From positions 1 through 64,000 of the forward strand of contig JAJDAN010000062.1 in NCBI GenBank assembly GCA_029261855.1: a stretch of 64,000 nt of DNA, given 5' to 3'. The notes beneath the pieces are model-generated. The model was not told where the DNA came from. It worked only from the letters and a program-made list of their open reading frames with translations, and made no database searches. A program made the translations under genes and the position numbers. This DNA is from Deltaproteobacteria bacterium (lineage in GTDB: Bacteria > Myxococcota_A > UBA9160 > UBA4427). Positions 24,267 through 32,750 of the stretch are shown here, one piece after another; within the stretch, counting starts at the first letter, position 1; the number at the start of each line of letters is the position of its first letter.

Positions 24267-24397
24267 TGCTGCTCGCTCCTCGTCGGGGGCTCTGTCTGTC
24301 TAGATCCGTCTCTAGCGATCGCGGGGGGCCGGACGCGCGCGACGTTCGCGAGCGGTCAGCGAGTGTATCGGACACGAAGGCCGCCGGCTTCGGCGCT

Positions 24398-25885
24398 TCA
24401 CGGGCGCTTGCCGCCACGGCGCGGCTTCGCGCTGCGCTTCTTGGGGGCGCCCTTCTTGGGCTTGCTGTTCTGGGGTCGCCCTGGCTTTCCGCGTCCGGCG
24501 CCCTGCCTGGCCTGCGGTCCGTTCCGGCTGTAGCGCGCGGCTCGTTCCTCGTCGTCCTGCTGGGATCGTGGCCGCAAGCGGATGCGAACCGGCGTCCCCT
24601 TGAAGTCGAATGCCTCTCGCAGCTTGTTCTCGAGAAAGCGGCGGTACGGCTCCCGGACGGCGCGGGGCTCGTTGCAGAACAGCACGAAGGTCGGCGGCCG
24701 CACGGCCGTCTGGGTCGCGTAGTAGAAACGAACCGGCCGGGCGTTGCCTCCGTATCGGCTCACGGGCGGCTCCTGCATCCGGACGACCTGTTGCAGCCAA
24801 CGGTTCAACTCCGAGGTTCCGACCCGCCTCCGGCCGGCGGCGGCCGCGGCGCGCACTGCGGGCAGCACCCGGCGGATGCGCGATCCCGTCAACGCGGACA
24901 CGGGCACGATGGGCACCTGGGGCAGGAAGCGGAGTCCGTGTTCGATCTGTGCGGTGACCTGTTTGGCGTCGCGATCGTCGTTCGCGCCCTTCCCTACCTG
25001 GTCCCACTTGTTGGCGAGCACGACGACGCCGCAGCCGCGCTCGATGATCTCGGCCGCAACGTGGGCATCCTGGTCCGTGAGCCCTTCCACCGCATCGACG
25101 ACGAGTACCGCCACGTCGGCCATCTCGAGGGATCGAACCGTCATCAGCGCGCTGCCGCGTTCGGCGGTGCGATTGCGTCGTCCGGGCCGGCGAAGGCCGG
25201 CGGTGTCCATCAGCAGGTAGTGGATGCCGTCCCGCTCGATCTGGATCTCGATGCGGTCGCGGGTGGTGCCGGGCACGTCGGACACCACGACGCGCTCCTC
25301 TCCCAGCAGGCGGTTCGTGAGCGAGCTCTTGCCGACGTTGGGTCGTCCGACCAGCGCGATACGGATCTCGTCGTCCCGCGCTTCCGTCGCGGGGATCTCC
25401 GGTAGCTGGGCGACCAGATGCTCCAGCACGTCGAAGCAGCCGCCGCCGTGCTCCGCCGAGGTGGCAGCCAGACTCTCGAAGCCGAGACGGTGGAATTCCG
25501 CGAGGCGAGTCGCGTGCTCGGGTTGATCGATCTTGTTCACCGCGACGGCCAGGGGCTTGTCGCTCTGACGGAGCGTCCGGCCGATCGCTTCGTCCTCGGG
25601 CAACAACCCGCTCTTGCCGTCGACGACGAACAGAATGGCGTCGGCCTGGGCCTGGACGGCGGACCCGAGGCCGGCTTCCGCGTCGGGCTCGAGGCCTGCG
25701 GTATCGACGAGCAGGAACCGCCGTCCCAGCAGCTCGATTTCCTCGGCGATGCGGTCGCGAGTGATACCCGGCTGATCGTCCACCAGGGCGCGACTCTGGC
25801 CGGCGAAGCGGTTGAAGAGTCGCGACTTCCCGACGTTGGGTCGGCCGACGATGGCGACGATGGGCAAGCGGTCTCGGGGGGGCAT
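24398..25885 (-). CDS. der: GTPase Der (EngA)
   Basis: The 495-residue protein has two tandem GTPase domains and a C-terminal KH-like domain. Each GTPase domain has P-loop GRPNVGKS (first about residue 12, second about 185), DTAG and NKxD (NKID, NKWD). It acts in assembly of the large ribosomal subunit. The frame is open to 26002, but MPPRDRLPIVAIVGRP at 25885 is the standard start and AGAGAG lies upstream. After the KH-like domain there is a basic tail of about 45 residues rich in Lys, Arg, Gly and Pro, longer than usual in the family. Neighbours are the TPR protein downstream and a divergent exported protein. Confidence 0.96.
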   Translation of the reverse strand: MPPRDRLPIVAIVGRPNVGKSRLFNRFAGQSRALVDDQPGITRDRIAEEIELLGRRFLLVDTAGLEPDAEAGLGSAVQAQADAILFVVDGKSGLLPEDEAIGRTLRQSDKPLAVAVNKIDQPEHATRLAEFHRLGFESLAATSAEHGGGCFDVLEHLVAQLPEIPATEARDDEIRIALVGRPNVGKSSLTNRLLGEERVVVSDVPGTTRDRIEIQIERDGIHYLLMDTAGLRRPGRRNRTAERGSALMTVRSLEMADVAVLVVDAVEGLTDQDAHVAAEIIERGCGVVVLANKWDQVGKGANDDRDAKQVTAQIEHGLRFLPQVPIVPVSALTGSRIRRVLPAVRAAAAAGRRRVGTSELNRWLQQVVRMQEPPVSRYGGNARPVRFYYATQTAVRPPTFVLFCNEPRAVREPYRRFLENKLREAFDFKGTPVRIRLRPRSQQDDEERAARYSRNGPQARQGAGRGKPGRPQNSKPKKGAPKKRSAKPRRGGKRP

Positions 25886-25995
25886 GGGGCCGAACTCTCT
25901 TTCGAAGCCTCTCGCGGCGCATCCGGGACGTCCGAATCCGGCAACAAGATGCGCCAACTTCATGTGTGGTGGGGATTTTTCACCCACATTTCTGC

Positions 25996-26025
25996 TTGAC
26001 AAGCGATCGCGCGCCCGATTAGGCT
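25996..26025 (+). promoter_or_regulatory. Promoter of the exported protein gene at 26065
   Basis: A perfect TTGACA (25996-26001) is followed after 17-18 bases by TTAGGC or TAGGCT (26019-26025). It lies 40 bases before the GTG start, in the gap divergent from der. Confidence 0.65.
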
Positions 26026-26064
26026 GATTCTCGTCCCGAGACCTGGGGACCCGGAGGTGCCGCT

Positions 26065-26559
26065 GTGAGCTTCTCTCGATCCATCCGCCTTGCGGCTCGC
26101 GTCGCTGCGGTCGCCAGTTTGCTGGCGGTGATCGTCCCCGCCTCGGCGCACGCCTCTCCCGAGACTTTGCGACGGTCTCTGGGCAACATCATCCAGTCTC
26201 CCCTCGATGTCGTGCTCGCGCCCGTCGTCGCGGGACGCACCCTCGTCTCGAATCTGCGCGACGTCGACGATACGACCGCGGTTCAGGTCTTCTACGCCGC
26301 GCCCGGCTACTTCTGGCTGGCAGGCGTGCAGGTCGGTGCTGCGGTCCTGCGCGGCGTTTCTGGGGGGCTCGAGCTTCTCCCGGGCATCTTCCTGCTTCCC
26401 TTCGAGACGGACATCGATCCGCTCTTCGATCCGGCCGATCGCGGCGCCGCCATGGTCGAACTCGAGAACCCGCTGGCGGAGAACGACATCGCCAAGTGGT
26501 TCCCGATGGTCACCTGGAACGTCCGCTTCGGTGTGACGTATACGTCCGCGGAGTACTAG
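26065..26559 (+). CDS. Exported protein, possibly exosortase-system associated (TIGR04073-like)
   Basis: The 164-residue product has a signal peptide (VAAVASLLAVIVPASAHA) and then a small amphipathic domain with repeating hydrophobic and Gly-rich segments (LRRSLGNIIQSPLDVVLAP; GVQVGAAVLRGVSGGLELLP) ending in an acidic FETDIDPLFDPAD. The layout, a short exported domain beginning with a GNIIxSPLD-type helix and a Gly-rich middle, recalls the TIGR04073 family that accompanies exosortase/PEP-CTERM systems. I cannot confirm it by alignment. The start is GTG with GGAGG (26053-26057) upstream. It ends four bases into the convergent miaA. Confidence 0.6.
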   Translation: MSFSRSIRLAARVAAVASLLAVIVPASAHASPETLRRSLGNIIQSPLDVVLAPVVAGRTLVSNLRDVDDTTAVQVFYAAPGYFWLAGVQVGAAVLRGVSGGLELLPGIFLLPFETDIDPLFDPADRGAAMVELENPLAENDIAKWFPMVTWNVRFGVTYTSAEY

Positions 26560-27536
26560 CCCGCTCTCTCCTCTGGCTCCTCTCGCTCCTCTCGCGTGAA
26601 CGCCTCGACGCGCTGCAGGATGGCATCCGCGTCGGCGGGGTCGAGCCACACGGCTTCTTCGACCTTGCGCAGCCAGGTTCGTTGTCGCTTGGCGAACTGG
26701 CGAGTGTCCCGCTGCATGGCCACCAATGCGTTCGCCAGCGTATCGCGTCCGTCGGCGACCGGGTTGATGTGTCGGTAGCCGATGGCCTGCATGGGGCGGA
26801 GATCGGGCCCATAGCCCGCTTCGCGCAGACGTCGGAGTTCCTGGAGCAGTCCGCCGTCGATCATCTGCTGGCAGCGGCGATCGATGCGTTCGTTGAGCGC
26901 GTCGCGGCCGGGATCGATGGCGAGATGCAGCGTGCGGAACGGGCGATCGTCGAACCCGTGCTCGGCACGCACCCCCGAGGCCGACCGACCCGACTGCATG
27001 CAGATCTCGAGCGCCCGGATGGTGCGGCGTAGATCGTTCGGATGGATGCGCTCGGCAGCCTTGCGATCCCACTCGCCGAGTCGCCGGTGCAGGCGCCCCG
27101 GGTCTCCGTCGGACGTCGCCTCGGCGTGCTCGCGTTCGAGCCGCTCGCGAATTTCGGGGTCGGCCCCGCCGTCGGAGACCATTCCCTCGAGGAAGGCCCG
27201 GATGTAGAGACCGGTCCCTCCGACCAGAACGACGAGCCCTCCCCTGGCGTGGATGTCGGCAGCTGCGGCCCGCGCGTCGAGGCCGTAGCGCCCCGCGCTG
27301 TAGTTGGCGTCGGGGGCGACGACGTCGAAGACGTGATGGGGGACCCGCGCCCGCTCGGCCAGCGTGGGCTTTGCGGTGCCGACGTCCATGTACCGATACA
27401 CCTGCATCGAGTCGGCGTTCACGATCTCGCCGCCGAAGCGTTCGGCGATCTCGAGGCTCAGGCCCGTCTTCCCTGAGGCGGTCGGGCCGGTGACGACCAC
27501 GACGGGGCCGCCGTTTCGTTCGCTTGCTTGAGGCAT
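26556..27536 (-). CDS. miaA: tRNA dimethylallyltransferase
   Basis: The 326-residue enzyme adds dimethylallyl to A37 of tRNAs that read UNN codons. Its P-loop is GPTASGKTGL, followed by the tRNA/prenyl-site segments NADSMQVYRYMDVGTAKPT and HHVFD, VLVGGTGLYIRAFLEG, and the later RTIRALEI and QAIGYRHI. The frame extends to 28034, but ATG 27536 begins the family core. It lies 26 bases downstream of mutL on the same strand, the widespread mutL-miaA pair. Its end overlaps the exported-protein gene in convergence by four bases. hfq, a frequent follower of miaA, is absent. Confidence 0.96.
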   Translation of the reverse strand: MPQASERNGGPVVVVTGPTASGKTGLSLEIAERFGGEIVNADSMQVYRYMDVGTAKPTLAERARVPHHVFDVVAPDANYSAGRYGLDARAAAADIHARGGLVVLVGGTGLYIRAFLEGMVSDGGADPEIRERLEREHAEATSDGDPGRLHRRLGEWDRKAAERIHPNDLRRTIRALEICMQSGRSASGVRAEHGFDDRPFRTLHLAIDPGRDALNERIDRRCQQMIDGGLLQELRRLREAGYGPDLRPMQAIGYRHINPVADGRDTLANALVAMQRDTRQFAKRQRTWLRKVEEAVWLDPADADAILQRVEAFTREEREEPEERAG

Positions 27537-27562
27537 GATTCCGTTTCGTCCGGGTGGATCGG

Positions 27563-29431
27563 TTAGCGCCGACCGAAGCGCCGCTCGATCTCGGCGACGT
27601 CCAGCGATACGGCTACGGGGCGGCCGTGGGGGCAGGTCGGCGCCCACGGGATTTCGTCCAGGCCCCGAAGGATGGCCCGCTGCTCGCCGGGCTCGAGGTG
27701 GTCGCCAAAGCGTCGGGCCGAGTGACACGCGAGGGTCGCGAAGATCTGGTCCGCCGCGCGCAGCAGCCGCGTGTCCGACGCCTCGCCGTCGCCGAGCAGG
27801 TCCGGGTCCTGCATCTCGCGTGCGAGACCGCGCACGAGCTCGGCGGGATTCTTTCCGGACAGCAGCGCGGGGATCGAACGCACCAGTACGGCGTCTTCTC
27901 CGAAGGCCTCGAGGTCGAAGCCCAGACGTGCGATGCGCGCTTCCGCTTCGAGCAGCGCCGCCAGTGCGAGGGCCTCGATCGTCACGGTCTCGGGCATCAG
28001 CAAGGCCTGGCTCGAGACGCCCTGGTCGAGCCACTGGCCTCGGAGTTGCTCGTACAGGATGCGCTCATGGGCGGCGTGTTGATCGACCAGGACCAGTCCC
28101 TGTTTGCCCTCGACGAGCAGATAGCTTGCGAGCAGCTGCCCCACGACGCGCAGGGATCCGAAGCGAACGCGATCGCCGTCGGCGGGGTTCGGTGCCTCGG
28201 CGACGTGCGTCCCGGGGTCGAGACGGTCTGTGGCGCCGAGCTCACCTTGCCGGGCGAACGTCCAGTCCGTGGCCGCTCCGGAGCCCCTCTCGAAGTCTCT
28301 TTCGGAGCCTCTTTCGGAGCCCGGGCCCCGCCGCGGGGCGGCTTCCGGCGCCCCGGGCACCGAACTCGTCGAAGGGAAAGGCGGCGAAGCCACTGCGGTT
28401 CCCAGCCAGCGCCGCTCGGCCATGGCGTCGCGCACGCAGTGGCGGACCAGGCGGTGGATGGCGCGCGGATCCGCGAAGCGGACCTCCCATTTTGCCGGGT
28501 GGACGTTCACGTCGAGGCTCGCCGGGGGCACGGTGAGAAAGACGACAGCGGTCGGGAAGCGTCCCCGCGGCAGCAGGTCGCGATACGCGTCGACCACGGC
28601 ATGGCGCAGGACCGGGTCGCGCACGGGACGTCCATTCACGAACAAGTAGAGCCCGTTGCCGTTGGCGCGAGCGTGCTCGGGTCCCGAGAGGTAGGCCTCG
28701 ACGTGTCCTTCGGTCGCTTCGAAGGTTGCCGGAACCAGCAGGGAGGCCGCCTCCTCGCCGAGCACCGCGGCGACGCGGTCGAGGGGATCCGATGTCGCGG
28801 GCCAGATCAGCGAAGGTCGCTCGTCGTGCCGCACTTCGAAGTGGACGCCGGGCAGCGCCAGGGCCAGGCGCCCCAGCCAGTCCTTGATGTGGCCCCATTC
28901 GGTGGCCGGCTTCTTCAGGAACTTTCGCCGGGCGGGTACCGCTGCGAACAGGTCGGCCACCTCGACGCGGGTTCCCTTCGCGCAGCCTGCGGTCCGTTCG
29001 CTCTGGAGCTCGCCGCCCTCGACACGGATCTCCCAGCCCTCGTCGGCGCCCTCTTCCCGTGTGCTGAGTCGAAGCCGCGAGACCGAGGCGATCGCCGGGA
29101 GCGCCTCTCCCCGGAACCCGAAGCTTCCGATCGACAGCAGGTCGTCGATCGAGTCGATCTTGCTGGTCGCATGTCGTTGGAGAGCCAGACGCGCATCCCC
29201 TTGGGGCATGCCTCGTCCATCATCCGTCACCGCGATCAGGCTCGCCCCGCCCTCCCGGACCTCGACCCGTATCCGGGTTGCCCCGGCGTCCAGTGCGTTC
29301 TCGACCAGCTCCTTGACGACGGAGGCGGGTCTCTCGACGACCTCTCCGGCCGCGATCTGGTCGACGAGAGCGTCGGGAAGCCGCTGTACGGGCTTCCTGA
29401 GGTCCTTCCCGGTCTGACTTCCCGGCGCCAT
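27563..29431 (-). CDS. mutL: DNA mismatch repair protein MutL (endonuclease type)
   Basis: The 622-residue product has the GHKL ATPase domain (residues 15-340: AAGEVVERPASVVKELVENA, DDGRGM, RHATSKI, SFGFRGEALPAI), a Ser/Gly/Arg-rich linker and a C-terminal dimerisation domain. The C-terminal part has DQHAAHERILYE, which fits the DQHA(X)2E(X)4E metal-binding motif of nicking MutL proteins, and ACHSA and CPHGRP motifs. So, unlike Escherichia coli MutL, it should itself cut DNA, and no MutH is expected. The linker contains short near-repeats (SERGSERDFERGSG, coded near 28280-28320). It forms a pair with miaA. Confidence 0.96.
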   Translation of the reverse strand: MAPGSQTGKDLRKPVQRLPDALVDQIAAGEVVERPASVVKELVENALDAGATRIRVEVREGGASLIAVTDDGRGMPQGDARLALQRHATSKIDSIDDLLSIGSFGFRGEALPAIASVSRLRLSTREEGADEGWEIRVEGGELQSERTAGCAKGTRVEVADLFAAVPARRKFLKKPATEWGHIKDWLGRLALALPGVHFEVRHDERPSLIWPATSDPLDRVAAVLGEEAASLLVPATFEATEGHVEAYLSGPEHARANGNGLYLFVNGRPVRDPVLRHAVVDAYRDLLPRGRFPTAVVFLTVPPASLDVNVHPAKWEVRFADPRAIHRLVRHCVRDAMAERRWLGTAVASPPFPSTSSVPGAPEAAPRRGPGSERGSERDFERGSGAATDWTFARQGELGATDRLDPGTHVAEAPNPADGDRVRFGSLRVVGQLLASYLLVEGKQGLVLVDQHAAHERILYEQLRGQWLDQGVSSQALLMPETVTIEALALAALLEAEARIARLGFDLEAFGEDAVLVRSIPALLSGKNPAELVRGLAREMQDPDLLGDGEASDTRLLRAADQIFATLACHSARRFGDHLEPGEQRAILRGLDEIPWAPTCPHGRPVAVSLDVAEIERRFGRR

Positions 29432-29776
29432 TTTTTGCCCTTTTTCATCCGGCCGCGGCTAAGATTGGGTGGCTCGCGCTGTAGCGGGGTCGCCTCGGAT
29501 CCGGATGGCGGCCCCTGGGGCCCGTTTTCGAGTTGCCGGCGCCGAACACCGGCTTCGCGAACGGGGTGGAGGGGGCGAGACGTCGAGAACTCGCAACAGC
29601 GATTGACAACAGGCTGAATTCAAAATACTTCTGGTACGTCCTACCGTTCGAAGCACCGGCGGTTGACCGGTGATTGACCGTACTGCGAGTTCGACCGACT
29701 CGGCGAGGCCCTGGGGAGCGAAATCCCGGGGTGGGGGTTCGAGTCCGAAGACTGTGAGCCTTGGGGGCGATCCGGC
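29432..29776. other. Gene-free region between mutL and the activator-like gene
   Basis: No gene is seen. The notable items are a consensus -35 box TTGACA at 29603-29608 in an A/T-rich pocket, with only weak -10 matches (AATACT or TACTTC, near 29624-29631). There is also a pair of direct repeats around GTTGACCG/ATTGACCG near 29661-29685. Either could serve the gene starting at 29777. I see no hairpin terminator. Confidence 0.5.
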
Positions 29777-30676
29777 ATGACGGATACACAGGATATCAAC
29801 TCTCCGGCACGGCCGAGTGGCCGGCGGCGCAGCGATCGAATCGTCGGCGCCAGCAGTGCCATGAAGGAGTCGGTTGATCAGGCGACGCGCGCGGCGCGAT
29901 CGAGTTCGCCTGTATTGGTGAGTGGTGCCACGGGCAGCGGCAGGGGCCACGTGGCGCGCGCCATCCACGCCTGGAGCGTTCGCGCGGCTTCGCCGCTCGA
30001 AGTCGTCTCCGCCGCGGGGACGCCCGAGGACGAGCAGCAGCGAGAGATCTTCGGCGCTGCCGATGGCGGCAGCGGGGGGGCGCTGTCCCGCGCTGCCGGC
30101 GGTACGCTGCTCATCGAAGAGATCGACCAACTCGGCAGTGCGGCCCGCGCGGCCCTGCTCCAGGCGCTGCGACAGCCGGCGTCCGCAAGGGTGCTGGCAA
30201 CGGCGACCACCGGCAGCGAGGCGGCCTTCGTCGCGGCCGGCTTCGAGGTCGTCTCGATTGCACGCCTGGCGGATCGCAGCGAAGACATCCTCCCCCTTGC
30301 GGCCCACTTCCTCTCGGAGTTCAGCGCCGAAGGAGGCGGCGAAGTCGTTGGCTTCACGAGCGACGCACGACGCTGGCTCGTCGAGGAGACGTGGGAAGGC
30401 AACGTGCGTGAACTCAGCGAACGCATCCGCCAGGCCGTGCGTCTCGCGGGCGACGGCGCGATCTCGGCGGAAGCCCTGATGCTCGGCGCGGATGGCGACG
30501 ACGTGCCGTCGTTCAAGGAAGCGAAGCGCGCCTTCGAGACACGCTACGTGGAGGGTCTGCTCCGGCGCTGCAACGGCAACATCAGCCGGGCGGCGCGACT
30601 GGCGAAGAAGGACCGCAAGGACTTCTACGACGTGATCCGTCGCACGGGCGTGGACCCCGCGGAGTTCCGTCCGTAG
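29777..30676 (+). CDS. Degenerate sigma-54-activator-like protein with Fis-type HTH
   Basis: The 299-residue product has the outline of the AAA+ domain plus C-terminal DNA-binding domain of a bacterial enhancer-binding protein, but with core damage. The Walker A reads GATGSGRGH (residues 50-58), with Arg in place of the catalytic Lys. The GAFTGA loop that touches sigma-54 is gone: IFGAADGGSGGALSRAAGG runs straight into a Walker-B-like GGTLLIEEIDQL, with Glu-Glu for Asp-Glu. The sensor-II-like TWEGNVRELSERIR and the Fis helix-turn-helix (NGNISRAARLAKKDRKDFY) are intact. It probably binds DNA but does not remodel sigma-54 holoenzyme. No receiver domain is present. Confidence 0.8.
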   Translation: MTDTQDINSPARPSGRRRSDRIVGASSAMKESVDQATRAARSSSPVLVSGATGSGRGHVARAIHAWSVRAASPLEVVSAAGTPEDEQQREIFGAADGGSGGALSRAAGGTLLIEEIDQLGSAARAALLQALRQPASARVLATATTGSEAAFVAAGFEVVSIARLADRSEDILPLAAHFLSEFSAEGGGEVVGFTSDARRWLVEETWEGNVRELSERIRQAVRLAGDGAISAEALMLGADGDDVPSFKEAKRAFETRYVEGLLRRCNGNISRAARLAKKDRKDFYDVIRRTGVDPAEFRP

Positions 30677-30686
30677 GTCCCTTCTG

Positions 30687-31490
30687 ATGCTCGTCGCACT
30701 GGCACAGGTCTGCGCGAACGACGACCTGTCCGGGAATCTCGCCTCGGCGAAGGATCTCGTGGCGCGCGCGAGTGATCGCGGCGCCGAGTTCGTGTGTCTG
30801 CCCGAGAACTTCGCCTACATGCGCCGCGAAGGAACCGCGTTCCCGTGTGCCCAGGGTCTCGACGGGGAGATCGTCGGTTTCCTGCAGGAGCGGGCGCGCG
30901 AGCACGACGTCTGGCTCCTGGGCGGGACCTTCCCCGAAGCGATTCCCGGCGAGACCCGTGTCCACAACACGTCGGTGCTACTCGCACCCGATGGAAGCCT
31001 CGCGGCCGTGTATCGCAAGATCCATCTCTTCGACGTGGATCTCGGCAGCGACGGAGGCTCGTTCCGCGAATCGGCAACCTTCGCTCCGGGGACCGAGGTC
31101 GTGGTGGCGGACTGCCCGTTCGGCGGCCTGGGGCTCTCGATCTGCTACGACCTGCGCTTCCCCGAGCTGTACCGCGAAATGGCGGCGCGCGGCTGCGACT
31201 TCATCGCGGTTCCCAGCGCGTTCACGCCCCAGACCGGGCGGGATCACTGGGAGGTGCTGCTGCGCGCCCGCGCAATCGAGAACCAGGCGTTCGTGTTGGC
31301 TCCGGCCCAATGCGGGCAGCACACGCCGGACCGCGCGAGCTACGGGCGTTCGATGATCGTGGATCCCTGGGGTCTGGTGCTGGCCCGCGCCGGAGATCGG
31401 CCGGGACTCGTCGTCGCGGAGTGTGACCTCGACGAGATCGACCGCGTCCGCGCCGCCGTACCGGCCCTCATCAACCGCCGCCTGCCCTGA
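30687..31490 (+). CDS. Nitrilase-superfamily amidase (Nit1/deaminated-glutathione amidase-like)
   Basis: The 267-residue product has the full Glu-Lys-Cys triad of carbon-nitrogen hydrolases: E40 in CLPENF, K111 in YRKIHLFD and C153 in LSICYDLRFPE. The IHLFDVD and CYDLRFPELYR segments resemble the Nit1/NitFhit branch, which hydrolyses deaminated glutathione or omega-amides such as alpha-ketoglutaramate. It is cytoplasmic and of normal length. It follows the activator-like gene by 10 bases on the same strand, so the two are likely co-transcribed. The exact substrate is inferred from family only. Confidence 0.88.
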   Translation: MLVALAQVCANDDLSGNLASAKDLVARASDRGAEFVCLPENFAYMRREGTAFPCAQGLDGEIVGFLQERAREHDVWLLGGTFPEAIPGETRVHNTSVLLAPDGSLAAVYRKIHLFDVDLGSDGGSFRESATFAPGTEVVVADCPFGGLGLSICYDLRFPELYREMAARGCDFIAVPSAFTPQTGRDHWEVLLRARAIENQAFVLAPAQCGQHTPDRASYGRSMIVDPWGLVLARAGDRPGLVVAECDLDEIDRVRAAVPALINRRLP

Positions 31491-31573
31491 GGCCAACTGC
31501 GGGGCGGCCGAACACAGCCCGGCGCCTCAAGCGCGGTCCCTGAGCCGCCGATACCCCCGGCAAGAGGGGACCC

Positions 31574-31888
31574 ATGGGCGACACTCGCGTGACCGGCTGT
31601 CTCGAGATCCTGAACGGTGACTTCGAGGGCATGCGTTACGAGCTCAGCTCGGACGAGACGCTGATCGGACGCAATCCGACCACGGACATCACCCTGCTCG
31701 ATGAGGGCATCAGTCGTGAGCACACCATGGTGTTGTACGACGAGGTGGACGCCGAGTACGTGATCGAGGACCTGCAGTCGACCAACGGCACGAAGGTCAA
31801 CGGCAAGCGGGTGCGATCTGCCACACTGACCCAGGGCGACGAGATCCAGATCGGAAGCACACGCTTTCGCTTCATCCTCGGCGAGTAG
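31574..31888 (+). CDS. Small stand-alone FHA-domain protein
   Basis: The 104-residue product is nothing but one forkhead-associated domain: LIGRNPTTDITL, then GISREHTMVLYD and DLQSTNGTKVNGKRV. The Arg, Ser and Asn residues that bind phosphothreonine are present (GR, SRxH, xxNG). It should dock to a Thr-phosphorylated partner, presumably made by a Ser/Thr kinase such as the one at 52.3-53.4 kb; that link is inference. It lies between the amidase and the polysaccharide export gene, with a GGGGACCC-rich leader and a plausible ribosome site (GAGGGGA, 31564-31570). Confidence 0.88.
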   Translation: MGDTRVTGCLEILNGDFEGMRYELSSDETLIGRNPTTDITLLDEGISREHTMVLYDEVDAEYVIEDLQSTNGTKVNGKRVRSATLTQGDEIQIGSTRFRFILGE

Positions 31889-31986
31889 CCCGCCCTCAAG
31901 CGCGGCACTCGCGTGGAATCTCGGGTAGCTTGCGCCCTGCCTGCCCGACGGGGCGTCGGACGGCTGATCGTTTTGGGGGGAACGAC

Positions 31987-32688
31987 ATGCACGCCAGCCT
32001 GTGGAACGTCCGATTGCGGCTTCTCGGCCCGCTCCTGATCGCGTTCGTCGCCGCCACGGGTTGCTTCGCGCGACCGGTGCCGCCGCCCTCTTCCCCGCCG
32101 CCGGCGACCTACCGGATCGGTGCTCCCGACGAGCTGCTGGTGAGCATCCTTCCGGAGCCCACCATCGAGCGTCCCGTCGTGGTCCGGCCGGACGGTCGCA
32201 TTTCGATCGACCTGATCGGTGACGTGCTCGCCTCCGGACGCACCACCGAGCAGCTGGCGGGCGACATCCGGGAGAAGATCTCCCGCTTCAAGCGCGACGC
32301 CGTGGTGACCGTGTCCGTGACCGCGTCTCGCAGCTCGACGATCACGGTTTTCGGTCAGGTGATCCGGCCCGGAAGTCAGATCCTCGACCGCGAGACACGC
32401 CTCGCCGAGGCCATCGGGGCCGCCGGCGGCACGAACCTGTTCGCCTCGCTGGGGCGCATCCGCGTGGTTCGCAGCAATCCCGAGGAAACGAAGGTGCTGC
32501 GCGTGAACCTGCGCGACATCGAGTACGGCGACCAGTCGACGAACTTCACGCTTCAGGACGGTGACATCGTCGTGGTCCCGCCGAACGCCATCGCTCGCGT
32601 CGGCTTTGCGTTGCAGACGGTCCTGTTCCCGTTCCAGACCGTCCTGTCCGCCGGGTCCGGGGCGTTCATGGTGTCCCAGGCCTTCTAA
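31987..32688 (+). CDS. Polysaccharide export lipoprotein (Wza/XrtA type)
   Basis: The 233-residue product has a lipoprotein signal with lipobox ATGC, a Pro-rich spacer, a Poly_export domain (YRIGAPDELLVSILPEP, VVRPDGRISIDLIGDVLA) and a SLBB domain (ITVFGQVIRPGSQIL, LAEAIGAAGGTN). This matches the short Wza-like proteins in exosortase-linked exopolysaccharide loci (TIGR03027 type). It would form an outer-membrane export channel. ATG 31987 is chosen because GGGGGGAA lies 6 bases upstream; earlier residues of the open frame lack signal character. The downstream locus genes are on the opposite strand first (sugar transferase) and then resume on this strand. Confidence 0.88.
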   Translation: MHASLWNVRLRLLGPLLIAFVAATGCFARPVPPPSSPPPATYRIGAPDELLVSILPEPTIERPVVVRPDGRISIDLIGDVLASGRTTEQLAGDIREKISRFKRDAVVTVSVTASRSSTITVFGQVIRPGSQILDRETRLAEAIGAAGGTNLFASLGRIRVVRSNPEETKVLRVNLRDIEYGDQSTNFTLQDGDIVVVPPNAIARVGFALQTVLFPFQTVLSAGSGAFMVSQAF

Positions 32689-32697
32689 CGCCTTCGG

Positions 32698-32715
32698 GAA
32701 GCCTTCCAAGGCTTC
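32698..32715. terminator. Small hairpin between convergent polysaccharide genes
   Basis: GAAGCC and GGCTTC (6 bp, loop TTCCAA) lie between the ends of the export gene and the sugar transferase gene. It is short and lacks a T tract, so it is only a weak terminator candidate. Confidence 0.35.
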
Positions 32716-32750
32716 TGGCGCGGAGCCGGTACCGGTCTGGGGTCTAGGGT

